From assembly GCA_015075175.1 (NCBI GenBank), contig JABTUV010000008.1:1-64000 (forward strand): a stretch of DNA of 64,000 nucleotides. The letters are read 5' to 3'. Every line of letters begins with the position of its first letter. Within the stretch, counting starts at the first letter, position 1. The translations under genes were made by a program, and so were the position numbers. The notes beneath the pieces were generated by a model. The model was not told where the DNA came from and made no database searches. It saw only the letters and a list, made by a program, of their open reading frames with translations. This document shows positions 42,140-49,906 of this stretch, piece by piece. This DNA is from a bacterium. Its GTDB lineage: Bacteria; Hinthialibacterota; Hinthialibacteria; H5-UNCL2.

Positions 42140-43483
42140 ATGCGCAAAGCGATCGTCGTCTTGGGCGTCGCCGTCCTCGCGGTGCTATGTGCACCCGCGG
42201 GCGGCGCGGAAGCTACCGCCCGCGAAAAGGAACTGGAACAGCGCGTTGAGGCGCTGGAGAAGCGCATCGAGACGCTGGAGCGGCTCTTGGAGGCCCGCGG
42301 CGCGCCCCCTGCGGCGACTCCGGCGCCCGCCGTTGCCGAGAAGAGGGACGGAACCGCGTTCTCCGGCCGCTGGAAGGACGGCCCCGTCTGGCAAAGCCAG
42401 GACGGCGACTATACCTTCAAGGTCGGCGGGCGCGTGCAGACCGACTGGGCCTGGATGACCGAGGACGGCGACGTGCGCGACGTGGTCGGCGATCTCTCCG
42501 ACGGCGTGGAGTTTCGCCGCGCCTACCTGACGCTCGCCGGCCTCATGTACAAGCGCATCGAGTGGAAGGCCGAGTACGACTTCGCCGGCGGCGATGTGGC
42601 CTGGCGCGACGTCTACATGGGCATCACCGACGTGCCCTTCGTGGGCGGGATTCGTGCCGGCCACTTCAAGGAACCCTTTGGTCTTGAGGAACTGCCCAGC
42701 GACAACTTCACCACCTTCATGGAGAAGTCGCTGGCCAACACCTTCGCCCCCTCGCGCAATACCGGCCTTGCGGTCGGCAACGCCCCGCTGGATCAGCGTA
42801 TGACCTGGGCTGCGGGCGTATTCCGCGACACAGACAACTTCGGCAATCGCCTGGGCGAGGGGCAGTACGCCGTGACGGGGCGGTTGACGGGTCTGCCGTA
42901 CTACGCCGAGGAGGGCGCCCACCTCGTGCACGTGGGCGCGGCCGCCAGCCGCCGCAGCGTCCCCGACGAGATGGCCCAGTTCGCCGAGCGTCCCGAGGCG
43001 CATCTCGCCCCCAGGTTCGTGGATACCGGCAAGTTCGCCGCCGACATGTACAACCTGTTCGGGACGGAGGCCGCCTTCCTGTGGGGACCCTTCTCCATGC
43101 AGGGCGAGTACATGCTGGCCGACGTGGACGCGGAACACGGCGACGATCCACGACTGGACGGGGGTTACGTGCTGGCCAGTTGGATGCTCACCGGCGAGCA
43201 TCGCAACTACAACCGCAGGCTGGGCGGTTTCGACCGCATGCGCCCGCGCCGCAATTTTCTTGACGGCGAGGGCGGGCTGGGCGCCTGGGAACTGGCCGTG
43301 CGCTGGTCCACGCTGGACCTCTCCGACGAGCTCCTTTCCGGCGGCGAGCTTTCCGACGTGACCGTCGGGCTCAACTGGTATCTCAATCCCAACAGCCGCA
43401 TCATGTGGAACTGGGTTCACGGCGACCTGGACGACGTGGGCGATGCGGATATCTTCCAGATGCGCTTGCAGATCGACTTCTGA
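42140..43483 (+). CDS. OprO/OprP family phosphate-selective porin
   Basis: Outer-membrane barrel protein of 447 residues. Signal peptide MRKAIVVLGVAVLAVLCAPA; a coiled-coil follows at about 26-55 (EKELEQRVEALEKRIETLER), typical of this family's periplasmic N-terminus. The barrel part contains DYTFKVGGRVQTDWAWM, VEFRRAYLTLAGLMYKRIEW, GGIRAGHFKEPFGLEELPSD and SDVTVGLNWYLNPNSRIMWN, ending QMRLQIDF. These match the phosphate/pyrophosphate porin group. ATG 42140 has AAGGAA about 10 bases upstream. Phosphate or polyphosphate/PPi uptake would suit the PPi-using enzymes in the window, but specificity is inferred. Confidence 0.86.
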   Translation: MRKAIVVLGVAVLAVLCAPAGGAEATAREKELEQRVEALEKRIETLERLLEARGAPPAATPAPAVAEKRDGTAFSGRWKDGPVWQSQDGDYTFKVGGRVQTDWAWMTEDGDVRDVVGDLSDGVEFRRAYLTLAGLMYKRIEWKAEYDFAGGDVAWRDVYMGITDVPFVGGIRAGHFKEPFGLEELPSDNFTTFMEKSLANTFAPSRNTGLAVGNAPLDQRMTWAAGVFRDTDNFGNRLGEGQYAVTGRLTGLPYYAEEGAHLVHVGAAASRRSVPDEMAQFAERPEAHLAPRFVDTGKFAADMYNLFGTEAAFLWGPFSMQGEYMLADVDAEHGDDPRLDGGYVLASWMLTGEHRNYNRRLGGFDRMRPRRNFLDGEGGLGAWELAVRWSTLDLSDELLSGGELSDVTVGLNWYLNPNSRIMWNWVHGDLDDVGDADIFQMRLQIDF

Positions 43484-43502
43484 CGTGGAGTCGGAAACCG
43501 AA

Positions 43503-43586
43503 GGCCCTGAGCCTGTCGAAGGGGGCGACTTGCGTGCCGCGGGCGACCTTGCTGCGGCCCTGCCTCCCCCCTTAACAAAGGGGGGC
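43503..43586. repeat. Two common intergenic palindromic words
   Basis: GGCCCTGAGCCTGTCGAAGG at 43503-43522 (a very widespread bacterial repeat word) and CCCCCCTTAACAAAGGGGGG at about 43567-43586. The second has relatives at 21366, 49817 and 57366. Confidence 0.7.
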
Positions 43587-43610
43587 GGGCGTCTGCGGAG
43601 AGGACTCGGC

Positions 43611-44282
43611 ATGTTGTACTTCTTCTTTCCCTTTGCGACTACGGCGCCGGTTTGGCGGCGACCGTGGCTGGTTCTGGCGATCTTTCTCGCCTGTCTGGCC
43701 GCCTACCTGGCGAGTTGGTCCGGAGAGAGCTGGCACTGGATGACGGAGCACCTGGTGCTGTCGCCGGCCAACTTCAGTCTGCAGCGGTCGCTGGCCTCGA
43801 CCTTCCTGCACGCCGGCATCGTGCATTTTCTGGGCAATATGATGTACCTCTACATCTTCGGGGCGGCGGTGGAAACGCGGCTGGGATGGTGGCGGTTTGC
43901 GGCGCTTTATTTCGCCTCGGGACTGGCGGGAGACGTGCTGTATGCGCTCCTGGCCTCCGAGTCGGCGCGGCACGTGGGCACGATCGGCGCCTCGGGGTGC
44001 GTGTCGGGTGTTCTGGGCGCCTACGCGGTCTTCTACTGGCACACTGAGGTGCGCTTCTACTGGTGGGTGTGGCTGTTCCGGGAAGTGCGCTCGGGAACGT
44101 CCGACATCTCGGCCCTGTTCGTGATGGCGGTCTATTTTCTCGCCCAGTTGTGGTCGCTCTTTTCGGCAAGCGGGTCGGGAGTGAACTACGCGGCGCACGT
44201 GGGCGGGTTTGTGATCGGAGTGGGGCTGGCCTACGGCTGGCGGCGGCGCGCGCGGGAGGATTTCTCGCGACGGTCGAAATGA
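43611..44282 (+). CDS. Rhomboid family intramembrane serine protease
   Basis: Six-helix membrane protease of 223 residues. Catalytic Ser128 lies in IGASGCVSGVLGAY and His196 in VNYAAHVGGFVIG; the oxyanion/structural HxxxHxxxN pattern is in FLHAGIVHFLGNMMYLYIFG (His68, His72, Asn76). Helix 2, W-R loop (LGWWRFAALYFASGLAGDVL) and helix 6 are all in place. ATG 43611 has GGAGAGG about 7 bases upstream. Rhomboids cut membrane proteins near the lipid surface; the client here is unknown. It converges with the DUF362 gene (24 bases between stops). Confidence 0.93.
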   Translation: MLYFFFPFATTAPVWRRPWLVLAIFLACLAAYLASWSGESWHWMTEHLVLSPANFSLQRSLASTFLHAGIVHFLGNMMYLYIFGAAVETRLGWWRFAALYFASGLAGDVLYALLASESARHVGTIGASGCVSGVLGAYAVFYWHTEVRFYWWVWLFREVRSGTSDISALFVMAVYFLAQLWSLFSASGSGVNYAAHVGGFVIGVGLAYGWRRRAREDFSRRSK

Positions 44283-44306
44283 CAGCTATTCTCCCCCCGT
44301 TGGGGC

Positions 44307-45257
44307 CTACACCTTGGCGCGGCGGGTCTTCCACTGGCGCAGTTGCGCCTTCAGCATGTGCCAGAGGGAGAAGCGGATGGGCATCATGGTGGGCAGCGTG
44401 ATGTCGTGCACGGCGACCTCGGCGATGGAGGCGCCCAGAATCTCCAGGTTGGGCATGAAGGCCTCGCGGCGATCTTGGCGGCGCGCCTCGGCCAGCACGT
44501 TCACCTTCTCCGGCGGTACTCCGAGAACCTGGCAGAGCGTGCGATCCACCGCCAGGGGACTGGGGGACGCGCACAGCACCCCCAGAAGGCGCGGCTGGCC
44601 CCCCTGCGGCCCGTGCTTGTCCATCATGACCACCCCGTCCGCCAAGGTGAGGACCGGCGCCAGCCGGTCCGCCAGCGCCAAGAGCATGGCCGAAAAACGC
44701 TCGCGCCGACCTCCCAGCCGCATGTGCAACCACGCCTTGCGCCGCGCCGGAATGGTCCCAAACAGGTTCTTCACCCCCAACGTGAGCACCAGTTGGCAAT
44801 GCACCTTGACCTTGGGCAGGTTGATGATCCTGTCCGCGTCCAGGGCGTGGCGGGCGATGCGCAGCTTGAAACCGGACTCGGGCAGCCGCACCAGCTTGTG
44901 CGCCTCGCGCGAGAAGTCCACGCACTCGACCCCCCGCTGCCGCAGCGGCTCCAGGATGCCCAGTCCGTCCATGGTTTTCAGGACCGTCCCAAAGGCGTTG
45001 CTGTCGCCCACGATCACGCGCGCGCCCAGGTCCAGGAGCCGCTCCACCACCCCCAGAATCACCGCCGGATGCGTCGTCACGGCCGACGGGGCGGGCCGCG
45101 CCGACAGGAAGTTGGGCTTGACCAGGACGGTCTCGCCCCGCCCCGCCATCTGCGACCAGCCGCCCAGATACTCGACGGTCCGGTCGATGGCCGGATAGAG
45201 CTCGGCCGGCGTGTAGCTCTTGCAGGGCACGAGCGCAACGGGAACAGGATGCCGCAT
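44307..45257 (-). CDS. DUF362 domain protein
   Basis: Cytoplasmic protein of 316 residues of the DUF362 family, of uncertain function and often linked to Fe-S or electron-transfer proteins. Family segments: GETVLVKPNFLSARPAPSAV, TTHPAVILGVVERLLDLGAR, VIVGDSNAFGTVLKTMDGLG, DRIINLPKVKVHCQLVLTLG, VKNLFGTIPARRKAWLH and LADGVVMMDKHGPQGGQPRL. No CxxCxxC ferredoxin motif is visible, so this is the form without a ferredoxin domain. ATG 45257 has GGGAGAA about 7 bases upstream. It follows the SGNH gene on the same strand by 72 bases. Confidence 0.86.
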   Translation of the reverse strand: MRHPVPVALVPCKSYTPAELYPAIDRTVEYLGGWSQMAGRGETVLVKPNFLSARPAPSAVTTHPAVILGVVERLLDLGARVIVGDSNAFGTVLKTMDGLGILEPLRQRGVECVDFSREAHKLVRLPESGFKLRIARHALDADRIINLPKVKVHCQLVLTLGVKNLFGTIPARRKAWLHMRLGGRRERFSAMLLALADRLAPVLTLADGVVMMDKHGPQGGQPRLLGVLCASPSPLAVDRTLCQVLGVPPEKVNVLAEARRQDRREAFMPNLEILGASIAEVAVHDITLPTMMPIRFSLWHMLKAQLRQWKTRRAKV

Positions 45258-45329
45258 GGCGTTCTCCCGAAAGATTGTAGCGAGGTTCGATTCCAGTTTA
45301 GCCCGTCCTCGTGCGGCGGGCAACGGAAA

Positions 45330-46859
45330 TCATTGCCTGTCAGCCGCGAGGAGTTCGGGATGAGACGCGAGATAGTCGACCAGAATGTCGGCGGCCAGTT
45401 GGTGTCCGGCGGGATTCCAGTGCGTGTCGAAGGCGCGATAGAGTTGCGGCGCGCCGTTCTCGACTTCGGCGAAGAAGCGGGGCCGGAAGTCCAGGTAGGG
45501 CCGTCCGCGCTGTTCCATCGCCGCTTGCAACGCGGCCGGAAAGCCGTTGCGATACATGCGGGCGCGCTCAACGAACCGGCGCGCGCGTTCCGGCGTGAGC
45601 GGCTCGCCCCGCGCCGCCTCCAGTACCGCCATTGGGTCCACGCGCTCCAGGAGATGCCATGCATAGACGGACGCCTTGGAGGGCAGCATGGCCACGAGCA
45701 GGCGCGCGCCGTGCTGCCGGCAGAGCGCCTCGCATTGTTCGATGCCCGCCAGCGTCGGCCCCCAGCCGGCATGGCGCCGCGCCTCCTCCGGACTCGTCTC
45801 CAGCATGGCCAGGTACGCCGGCGCAAAGCCCATCACCACCGAGGCGCCGGCGATTTCGCCGCGATAGGGCTGCAAGGGATTGGCCGGTAAAGCCTCCACA
45901 TCCTGATTTCCGAAGTGCACCGTGAAGCGATGGGCCGCCCATCCCAGCACGGGCGAGCACTCCAGCCATCCCCGCCGGCGGCTGTCCCACTTCCAGTAGG
46001 GCATTCCCGACGCGCGCCATTCCTGCCACTCGGCGCCGTTCTCCAGGTCGTTGCCGTCAAAAATACACAGGACGACCAACTGCGGCCGGTAGTATTCGAT
46101 CTCGCGCGCGAGGACGATGGCCTCCTGCGGCACGCCGTAAGCGAAGACTCCCAAGTTGACGGCGGTCGCACCCAGCGCCCGGCAGGCCGAGGCGCACCAG
46201 ATGTGCTCCGCCGCCAGGCGCGCGCAAAAAAGGAATGAATCACCCAGAAACAGTATGCGCGGTCGCTCCTCTCGCGTGCTGAAGCGAACGCCGTCATCGA
46301 CCACGCCGCGATAGCCGCGTTCATCCAGCCGATTGAAGCAGGGCGGGTCCAGATCGAGGCTGAAGGCCTCCTTGCGGGTGGGCAGGGCGATGCCTTGCGC
46401 GGCCAAATCTCCCAACCAGGCGTGCCCGGCCTCGTCCCAAGTGAAACCCGGACGCAACCGGAAACCCAACTCGGGATCCGGCATCTGCCCCTTGAAGTAA
46501 CCGCGAAAAAGCGACCTGCCTAGGTCGGGCAGGAGGGTCAGCGTTCCATTGGGAATGAGCGAGGGAGCGACCCGGAAAAGCGCCTCGACGCCGCCCGCCG
46601 CCAGCGCCAGGCAGAACCAGGCGTAACCCGTCCGGCGAATCCATCGCCGCGAAAAGTGGGTACTCCCAAAGGCCAACTCCAAGAGCCAGGGGACGATCAC
46701 GGTGGCATGAAAGAGATAGCTGACGACGAAAAGAAGGCTGTAGCGTCCCCAGAGCACGGGCGCGAGCGCGGGATGCGCGTCTCGGGGGGCCCCGACCAGC
46801 CAGGGGAGAACGAGCAAGATGCCGGCGACGAGAACGCGCAGCCAGGGCTTGCCTGTCAT
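45330..46859 (-). CDS. Membrane-anchored SGNH/GDSL hydrolase, AlgX/acetyltransferase-like
   Basis: A 509-residue protein with three or four N-terminal hydrophobic segments (about 9-23, 40-62, 79-92) followed by an SGNH hydrolase domain. Block I is ILFLGDSFLFCARL with Ser208; the Gly block is VNLGVFAYGVPQEAIVLARE; the Asn block is VVLCIFDGNDLENG; block V is FDTHWNPAGHQLAADILVDY near the C-terminus (Asp and His). This order and the DxHWN.xGH form are typical of enzymes that add or remove O-acyl groups on polysaccharides (AlgJ/AlgX, PatB). Start at 46859. Its polysaccharide is unknown. Confidence 0.82.
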   Translation of the reverse strand: MTGKPWLRVLVAGILLVLPWLVGAPRDAHPALAPVLWGRYSLLFVVSYLFHATVIVPWLLELAFGSTHFSRRWIRRTGYAWFCLALAAGGVEALFRVAPSLIPNGTLTLLPDLGRSLFRGYFKGQMPDPELGFRLRPGFTWDEAGHAWLGDLAAQGIALPTRKEAFSLDLDPPCFNRLDERGYRGVVDDGVRFSTREERPRILFLGDSFLFCARLAAEHIWCASACRALGATAVNLGVFAYGVPQEAIVLAREIEYYRPQLVVLCIFDGNDLENGAEWQEWRASGMPYWKWDSRRRGWLECSPVLGWAAHRFTVHFGNQDVEALPANPLQPYRGEIAGASVVMGFAPAYLAMLETSPEEARRHAGWGPTLAGIEQCEALCRQHGARLLVAMLPSKASVYAWHLLERVDPMAVLEAARGEPLTPERARRFVERARMYRNGFPAALQAAMEQRGRPYLDFRPRFFAEVENGAPQLYRAFDTHWNPAGHQLAADILVDYLASHPELLAADRQ

Positions 46860-46942
46860 CTCAATGCGCGCTCATTCCGTCTGTAGTCGCGCAGCCTGCC
46901 GCGCCGTGGCGTCGCTGTGCAACCTGCTCCGCCCGGGCCGCC

Positions 46943-48279
46943 TCACCGGGGCGGCCGCCAGTCAAGGATTTGGACCATGGTCGGCGGCTGCTGGACGACC
47001 GTCTCGTGGTCGCCCTGGTCGGTGGCCTGCACGAACACCGAGAGAATCCCGTCCCGCTTCCAGCGCAAGAGGTCGATGGCCGGCTCCCATTGAAGAAGAT
47101 TCTCGTCCGAGAGCACGAACTTCTCGCGCCGGGTGTAATCCGGCGCGAGCAGACGAATCACGGCGGGCCGCGAGCCGGCTCGATTGTCGCGGTACATCAC
47201 GTAGACGTTGTCCGCCCGGTCCAGAAAGATGCAGCCGCGCGAGAGGGGATTGCGCAGCGATCCGCCCCCCTTCATCACGAAGGCCTCGCCGAAGTCGGAG
47301 ACGGCGGAGATACGCCAGCCCTCCCCGTCGTGCCAGGCGTGATGATACTGCGAGACGCCGTTCGCATCGTTCTTCCGATAGACGGCGTGGAAGCGGCCGC
47401 GACTGTCGGCGTCGGAGGTGTCCTGGTTGGAGAGATTGCTGCCCTCGGGCACGGGATCGATCACCTCCGCGGTCTTGGGGGTGATGGGCAGGCGGTAAGG
47501 CTCGCCGCGCGAGTTCTCCCAAGTTCTGCCGCGGTCGCGGCTGCGGGCGTAGGAGACGCGGCTGTTGGTGGAAGCGTCGCCGGTGCGCCGCCACACCCAG
47601 CCGAGATGCAGGACGCCGTCGGACGCGACCGCCGGCCGCATCCAGTAGGGATTGTATTCGCCCTCGCCGGAGATGACCGGATGCGCGACGACTTGCCACG
47701 TTGCCGACGGCACGTCATAGCGGTTCAGGCAGAGGTCGCCGTTGCCCGAGGCCCCGTCGCGGTAGAAGAAGAGCAGCGTGCCGTCGGGCAGATTGACGAA
47801 CTCGGGGTAGGTGACGCGCCGCTCCCGCCGGCCCGTCATGGGGATCATCCCGCCGAAGGACGTGGGGTCCAGTGGACGCGCGCTTCTCCTGTAACGCAGG
47901 GGATGGCTGTGATGATCGTAACTGATGTGCAGGATGCCATCGGGCGAGACGCCGAGGCTGATGCCGTTGTGGGCGTCGCGCACGTTGCCCTTCCAGCCCG
48001 TGTCGTGCACCTGCCAGCGGTTCTCGGGGAGCGTGCGCCAGGCCAGAACGACCGTGCCCTCGGGCGAGTGGTAGGCGGTGAGCTGGCGGTCGCGGAAATC
48101 GTCACGGCGTGCTGGCGGAAGATGGGGGCGTTGACGTGGCTGCCGGAAAAGCCGAGGCCGAGGGGATGGAGTTGCACCTCTCCCGTGGCCGCGGCCCAAG
48201 CGCCCGCGCCGCCTCCCGACAAACTGGTGATGATGCCCAGGCAGGCGAGGCAAGCGCCGGCCCTTCGATAAGCACCCAT
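46943..48279 (-). CDS. Exported BNR-repeat protein (BNR_4 type), one frameshift
   Basis: Secreted beta-propeller protein of about 445 residues. Signal peptide from ATG 48279 (AGACLACLGIITSLSGGGAG; GGAGG 5-6 bases upstream) and first strand QLHPLGLGFSGSHVNAPIFR. The frame changes near 48099-48107 to DDFRDRQLTAYHSPEGTVVL. Propeller blades follow: NGISLGVSPDGILHISYDHH, PLRYRRSARPLDPTSFGGMI, RRVTYPEFVNLPDGTLLFFY, EYNPYWMRPAVASDGVLHLG, VSYARSRDRGRTWENSRGEP. Asp-box-like turns and the YDHHSHPLRYR segment fit BNR_4 proteins, which are linked to polysaccharide (rhamnogalacturonan, ulvan) breakdown. Activity is not known. Confidence 0.83.
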
Positions 48280-48811
48280 GCGTACCTCCACAACGTCCAG
48301 ACTAGCGCGTCCATTGTAGGCGCAAGCGGGCAGTGGATCAAGGGTCCTTCCCCGCTCACCGTCGCGCGTGGACTTGCCCCCCGCCGTCCCGGGCGATGCC
48401 CGCAGCGTAGTTGAAGGTTGAAGTGAAAGCGTGGCGGTTCACCCTCACCCGGGCGTGAGCTCGGCCAAACGCCAATCTGAAAGAGGAATGAACCGCCATG
48501 ATGAAGAGTGTACAGGTTGCAGAGCGTCGGGACAGGTCGCAGATGCCGGCCTTCTTGCAGAGGGCGAGGCAACTGTTCCCGCCCGTGTTGTAACGGGTTT
48601 GGACCAGGCGACTTGCGTTGGACGAGTGAGGGACGCGACCGGCCGGGCCATCATCGAGCTGCTGCAGTTGTCGGCGGAATGGACCGCCGGTTGGGTGGTA
48701 CGGTATCAATGAGAGCTGGACGGGGCGGCGAACCTGCGCGAAGGCTCGGAGGGGGTGTTCACCATCAATCGCCTGGGCCTGTCGGCGGGTCTGCGACGCG
48801 TTGCGGATGGG
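48280..48811. other. 532-base gap without a convincing gene
   Basis: Nothing firm. One small frame at 48499-48594 (31 residues, MMKSVQVAERRDRSQMPAFL at its start) has AGAGGA about 10 bases upstream, and longer frames overlap it, but none shows a family or convincing composition. It could be a remnant of a lost gene. Confidence 0.35.
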
Positions 48812-49057
48812 TTACTCCAGGTCCCACATGATGCGGCGAAAGGCGCGCTCGGCCAAAAGGCGCTGCTCGACGAGAGGAACGAGGCGCTTATTGCTTTTAA
48901 AGCTGCCGGGAGCGGGGGTTTCGTCCTGCCGGATGAGCACGCCCTTGATGTAGAGCGTGGGCCCCTGGCTGCGCAGCACCAGCTTGGAGATGTTGATCTT
49001 GAGTTGCACCAGAATCTGCTGGGCCAGCTGGTTGTTCTTCATGTCCTCGATGGTCAT
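48812..49057 (-). CDS. Small hypothetical protein, weakly BON-domain-like
   Basis: An 81-residue protein starting MTIEDMKNNQLAQQILVQLK. The pattern alternates an N-terminal helix with strands (INISKLVLRSQGPTLYIKGV, then LIRQDETPAPGSF) and a C-terminal helix (KRLVPLVEQRLLAERAFRRI). This recalls BON domains, but the match is slight. ATG 49057 is preferred over 49069; neither has a good ribosome site. It diverges from the Rrf2 regulator, so the region between may hold promoters for both. Confidence 0.5.
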   Translation of the reverse strand: MTIEDMKNNQLAQQILVQLKINISKLVLRSQGPTLYIKGVLIRQDETPAPGSFKSNKRLVPLVEQRLLAERAFRRIMWDLE

Positions 49058-49096
49058 GGTGGGGAGCATAGCGCGCGGGCGGTTACCACGCCAGCG

Positions 49097-49203
49097 AATG
49101 TGAGTGCGCCTGCTTGCCGGCGCGATCCTGTGGCCTGCGCCTGCTTGCCGGCGCATGGGGCACTTCTCTCTCTCCCGGCGGCAGCAAGCAGCCGCAGTCC
49201 AGA
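49097..49203. repeat. Repeated GCGCCTGCTTGCCGGCGC words and a CTGCGGC palindrome
   Basis: GCGCCTGCTTGCCGGCGC occurs twice (about 49106-49123 and 49137-49154), followed by GGCGGCAGCAAGCAGCCGCA at about 49177-49196. It is part of the gap upstream of the Rrf2 gene. Confidence 0.75.
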
Positions 49204-49229
49204 GGGTGCTCCTGAACGGTCGAAATAGC

Positions 49230-49258
49230 TTGACGCGGCGGCACGAACCGGATACCGT
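49230..49258 (+). promoter_or_regulatory. Predicted promoter of the Rrf2 gene
   Basis: TTGACG at 49230-49235, a 17-base spacer, and TACCGT at 49253-49258. The -10 lies inside the inverted repeat at 49248-49280. Confidence 0.6.
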
Positions 49259-49280
49259 ACAAAAGCTGTACCATATCCGG
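49248..49280. promoter_or_regulatory. Predicted Rrf2-type operator (autoregulation)
   Basis: Inverted repeat CCGGATACCGTAC (49248-49260) and GTACCATATCCGG (49268-49280), spaced by 7 bases; 11 of 13 positions pair. It overlaps the -10 and start site of the Rrf2 gene's promoter and ends 13 bases before its ATG, the place where a repressor would act. Confidence 0.65.
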
Positions 49281-49293
49281 CAGGGGGCCGACC

Positions 49294-49761
49294 ATGTTTC
49301 GCATGTCCAAGAAGATCGATTACGCGGTCCTTTCCGTGGCCCACCTCTGCCAGTCCGAGACCAGAAGCGCCAGCGCCAAGGAGATCGCCACCCACTTCGG
49401 CATCTCCGTCTCCTTCGTGGCCAACATCCTCAAGCAACTCACGCGGGCGGGGGTCCTCAACTCCGTACGCGGCGTGATGGGGGGTTATGAACTGGCCCGC
49501 TCGCCCGAGGAAATCTCCGTCGGCGACCTCATCCGCGCGCTGGAAGGCGAGTTCTATTTCGCCGATTGCACGCATCCGCACGGCGAAGTCGTCTGCAACA
49601 TCCAGGATTGCCCCGTCCGCAACCCAATCCACGAAATCCACCGCAAGTTCGTCTCCATCCTCAATACGACCTCGTTCGCGGAACTCCTGGGTCTGGACGG
49701 ACACCGGCCGGTCGTCGGCGCGGGTTCGCGCAAGGCGAGCTGGGGCGCGGGCGACCCGTAG
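49294..49761 (+). CDS. Rrf2 family transcriptional regulator with Fe-S-type cysteines
   Basis: Winged-helix regulator of 155 residues related to IscR/NsrR/RsrR. The DNA-binding part reads MSKKIDYAVLSVAHLCQSET and KEIATHFGISVSFVANILKQ, then VRGVMGGYELARSPEEISVG. Three cysteines that could hold a [2Fe-2S] cluster are in ADCTHPHGEVVCNIQDCPVR (about residues 91, 101, 106). Spacing is longer than in IscR (two 5-residue gaps), so the cluster type is open. ATG 49294 has AGGGGG about 6 bases upstream. An operator in its promoter implies autorepression. No Fe-S assembly gene lies next to it. Its TAG stop lies in the GTAG end of a repeat. Confidence 0.88.
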   Translation: MFRMSKKIDYAVLSVAHLCQSETRSASAKEIATHFGISVSFVANILKQLTRAGVLNSVRGVMGGYELARSPEEISVGDLIRALEGEFYFADCTHPHGEVVCNIQDCPVRNPIHEIHRKFVSILNTTSFAELLGLDGHRPVVGAGSRKASWGAGDP

Positions 49762-49906
49762 GGTGGGTTCCACCCACCAACGGCAAGCCGCCATGCCGCG
49801 CTTGATCCCCCCCACCCCCCTTCTTAAGGGGGGAGTGTCGTCCCCCATATAACGGGGGAGTGTGGAATGCGACAGCTTGCTGCCGCGCAGCACGCTGCGC
49901 AACTAC
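49758..49906. repeat. Cluster of palindromic elements in a convergent junction
   Basis: GTAGGGTGGGTTCCACCCAC at 49758-49777, CCCCCTTCTTAAGGGGGG at about 49818-49835, CAGCTTGCTGCCGC near 49872-49886 and GCGCAGCACGCTGCGCAACT (49885-49904) ending in CTAC. The first GTAG gives the Rrf2 stop codon and the last CTAC gives the stop codon of the DUF2961 gene on the other strand. Confidence 0.85.
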
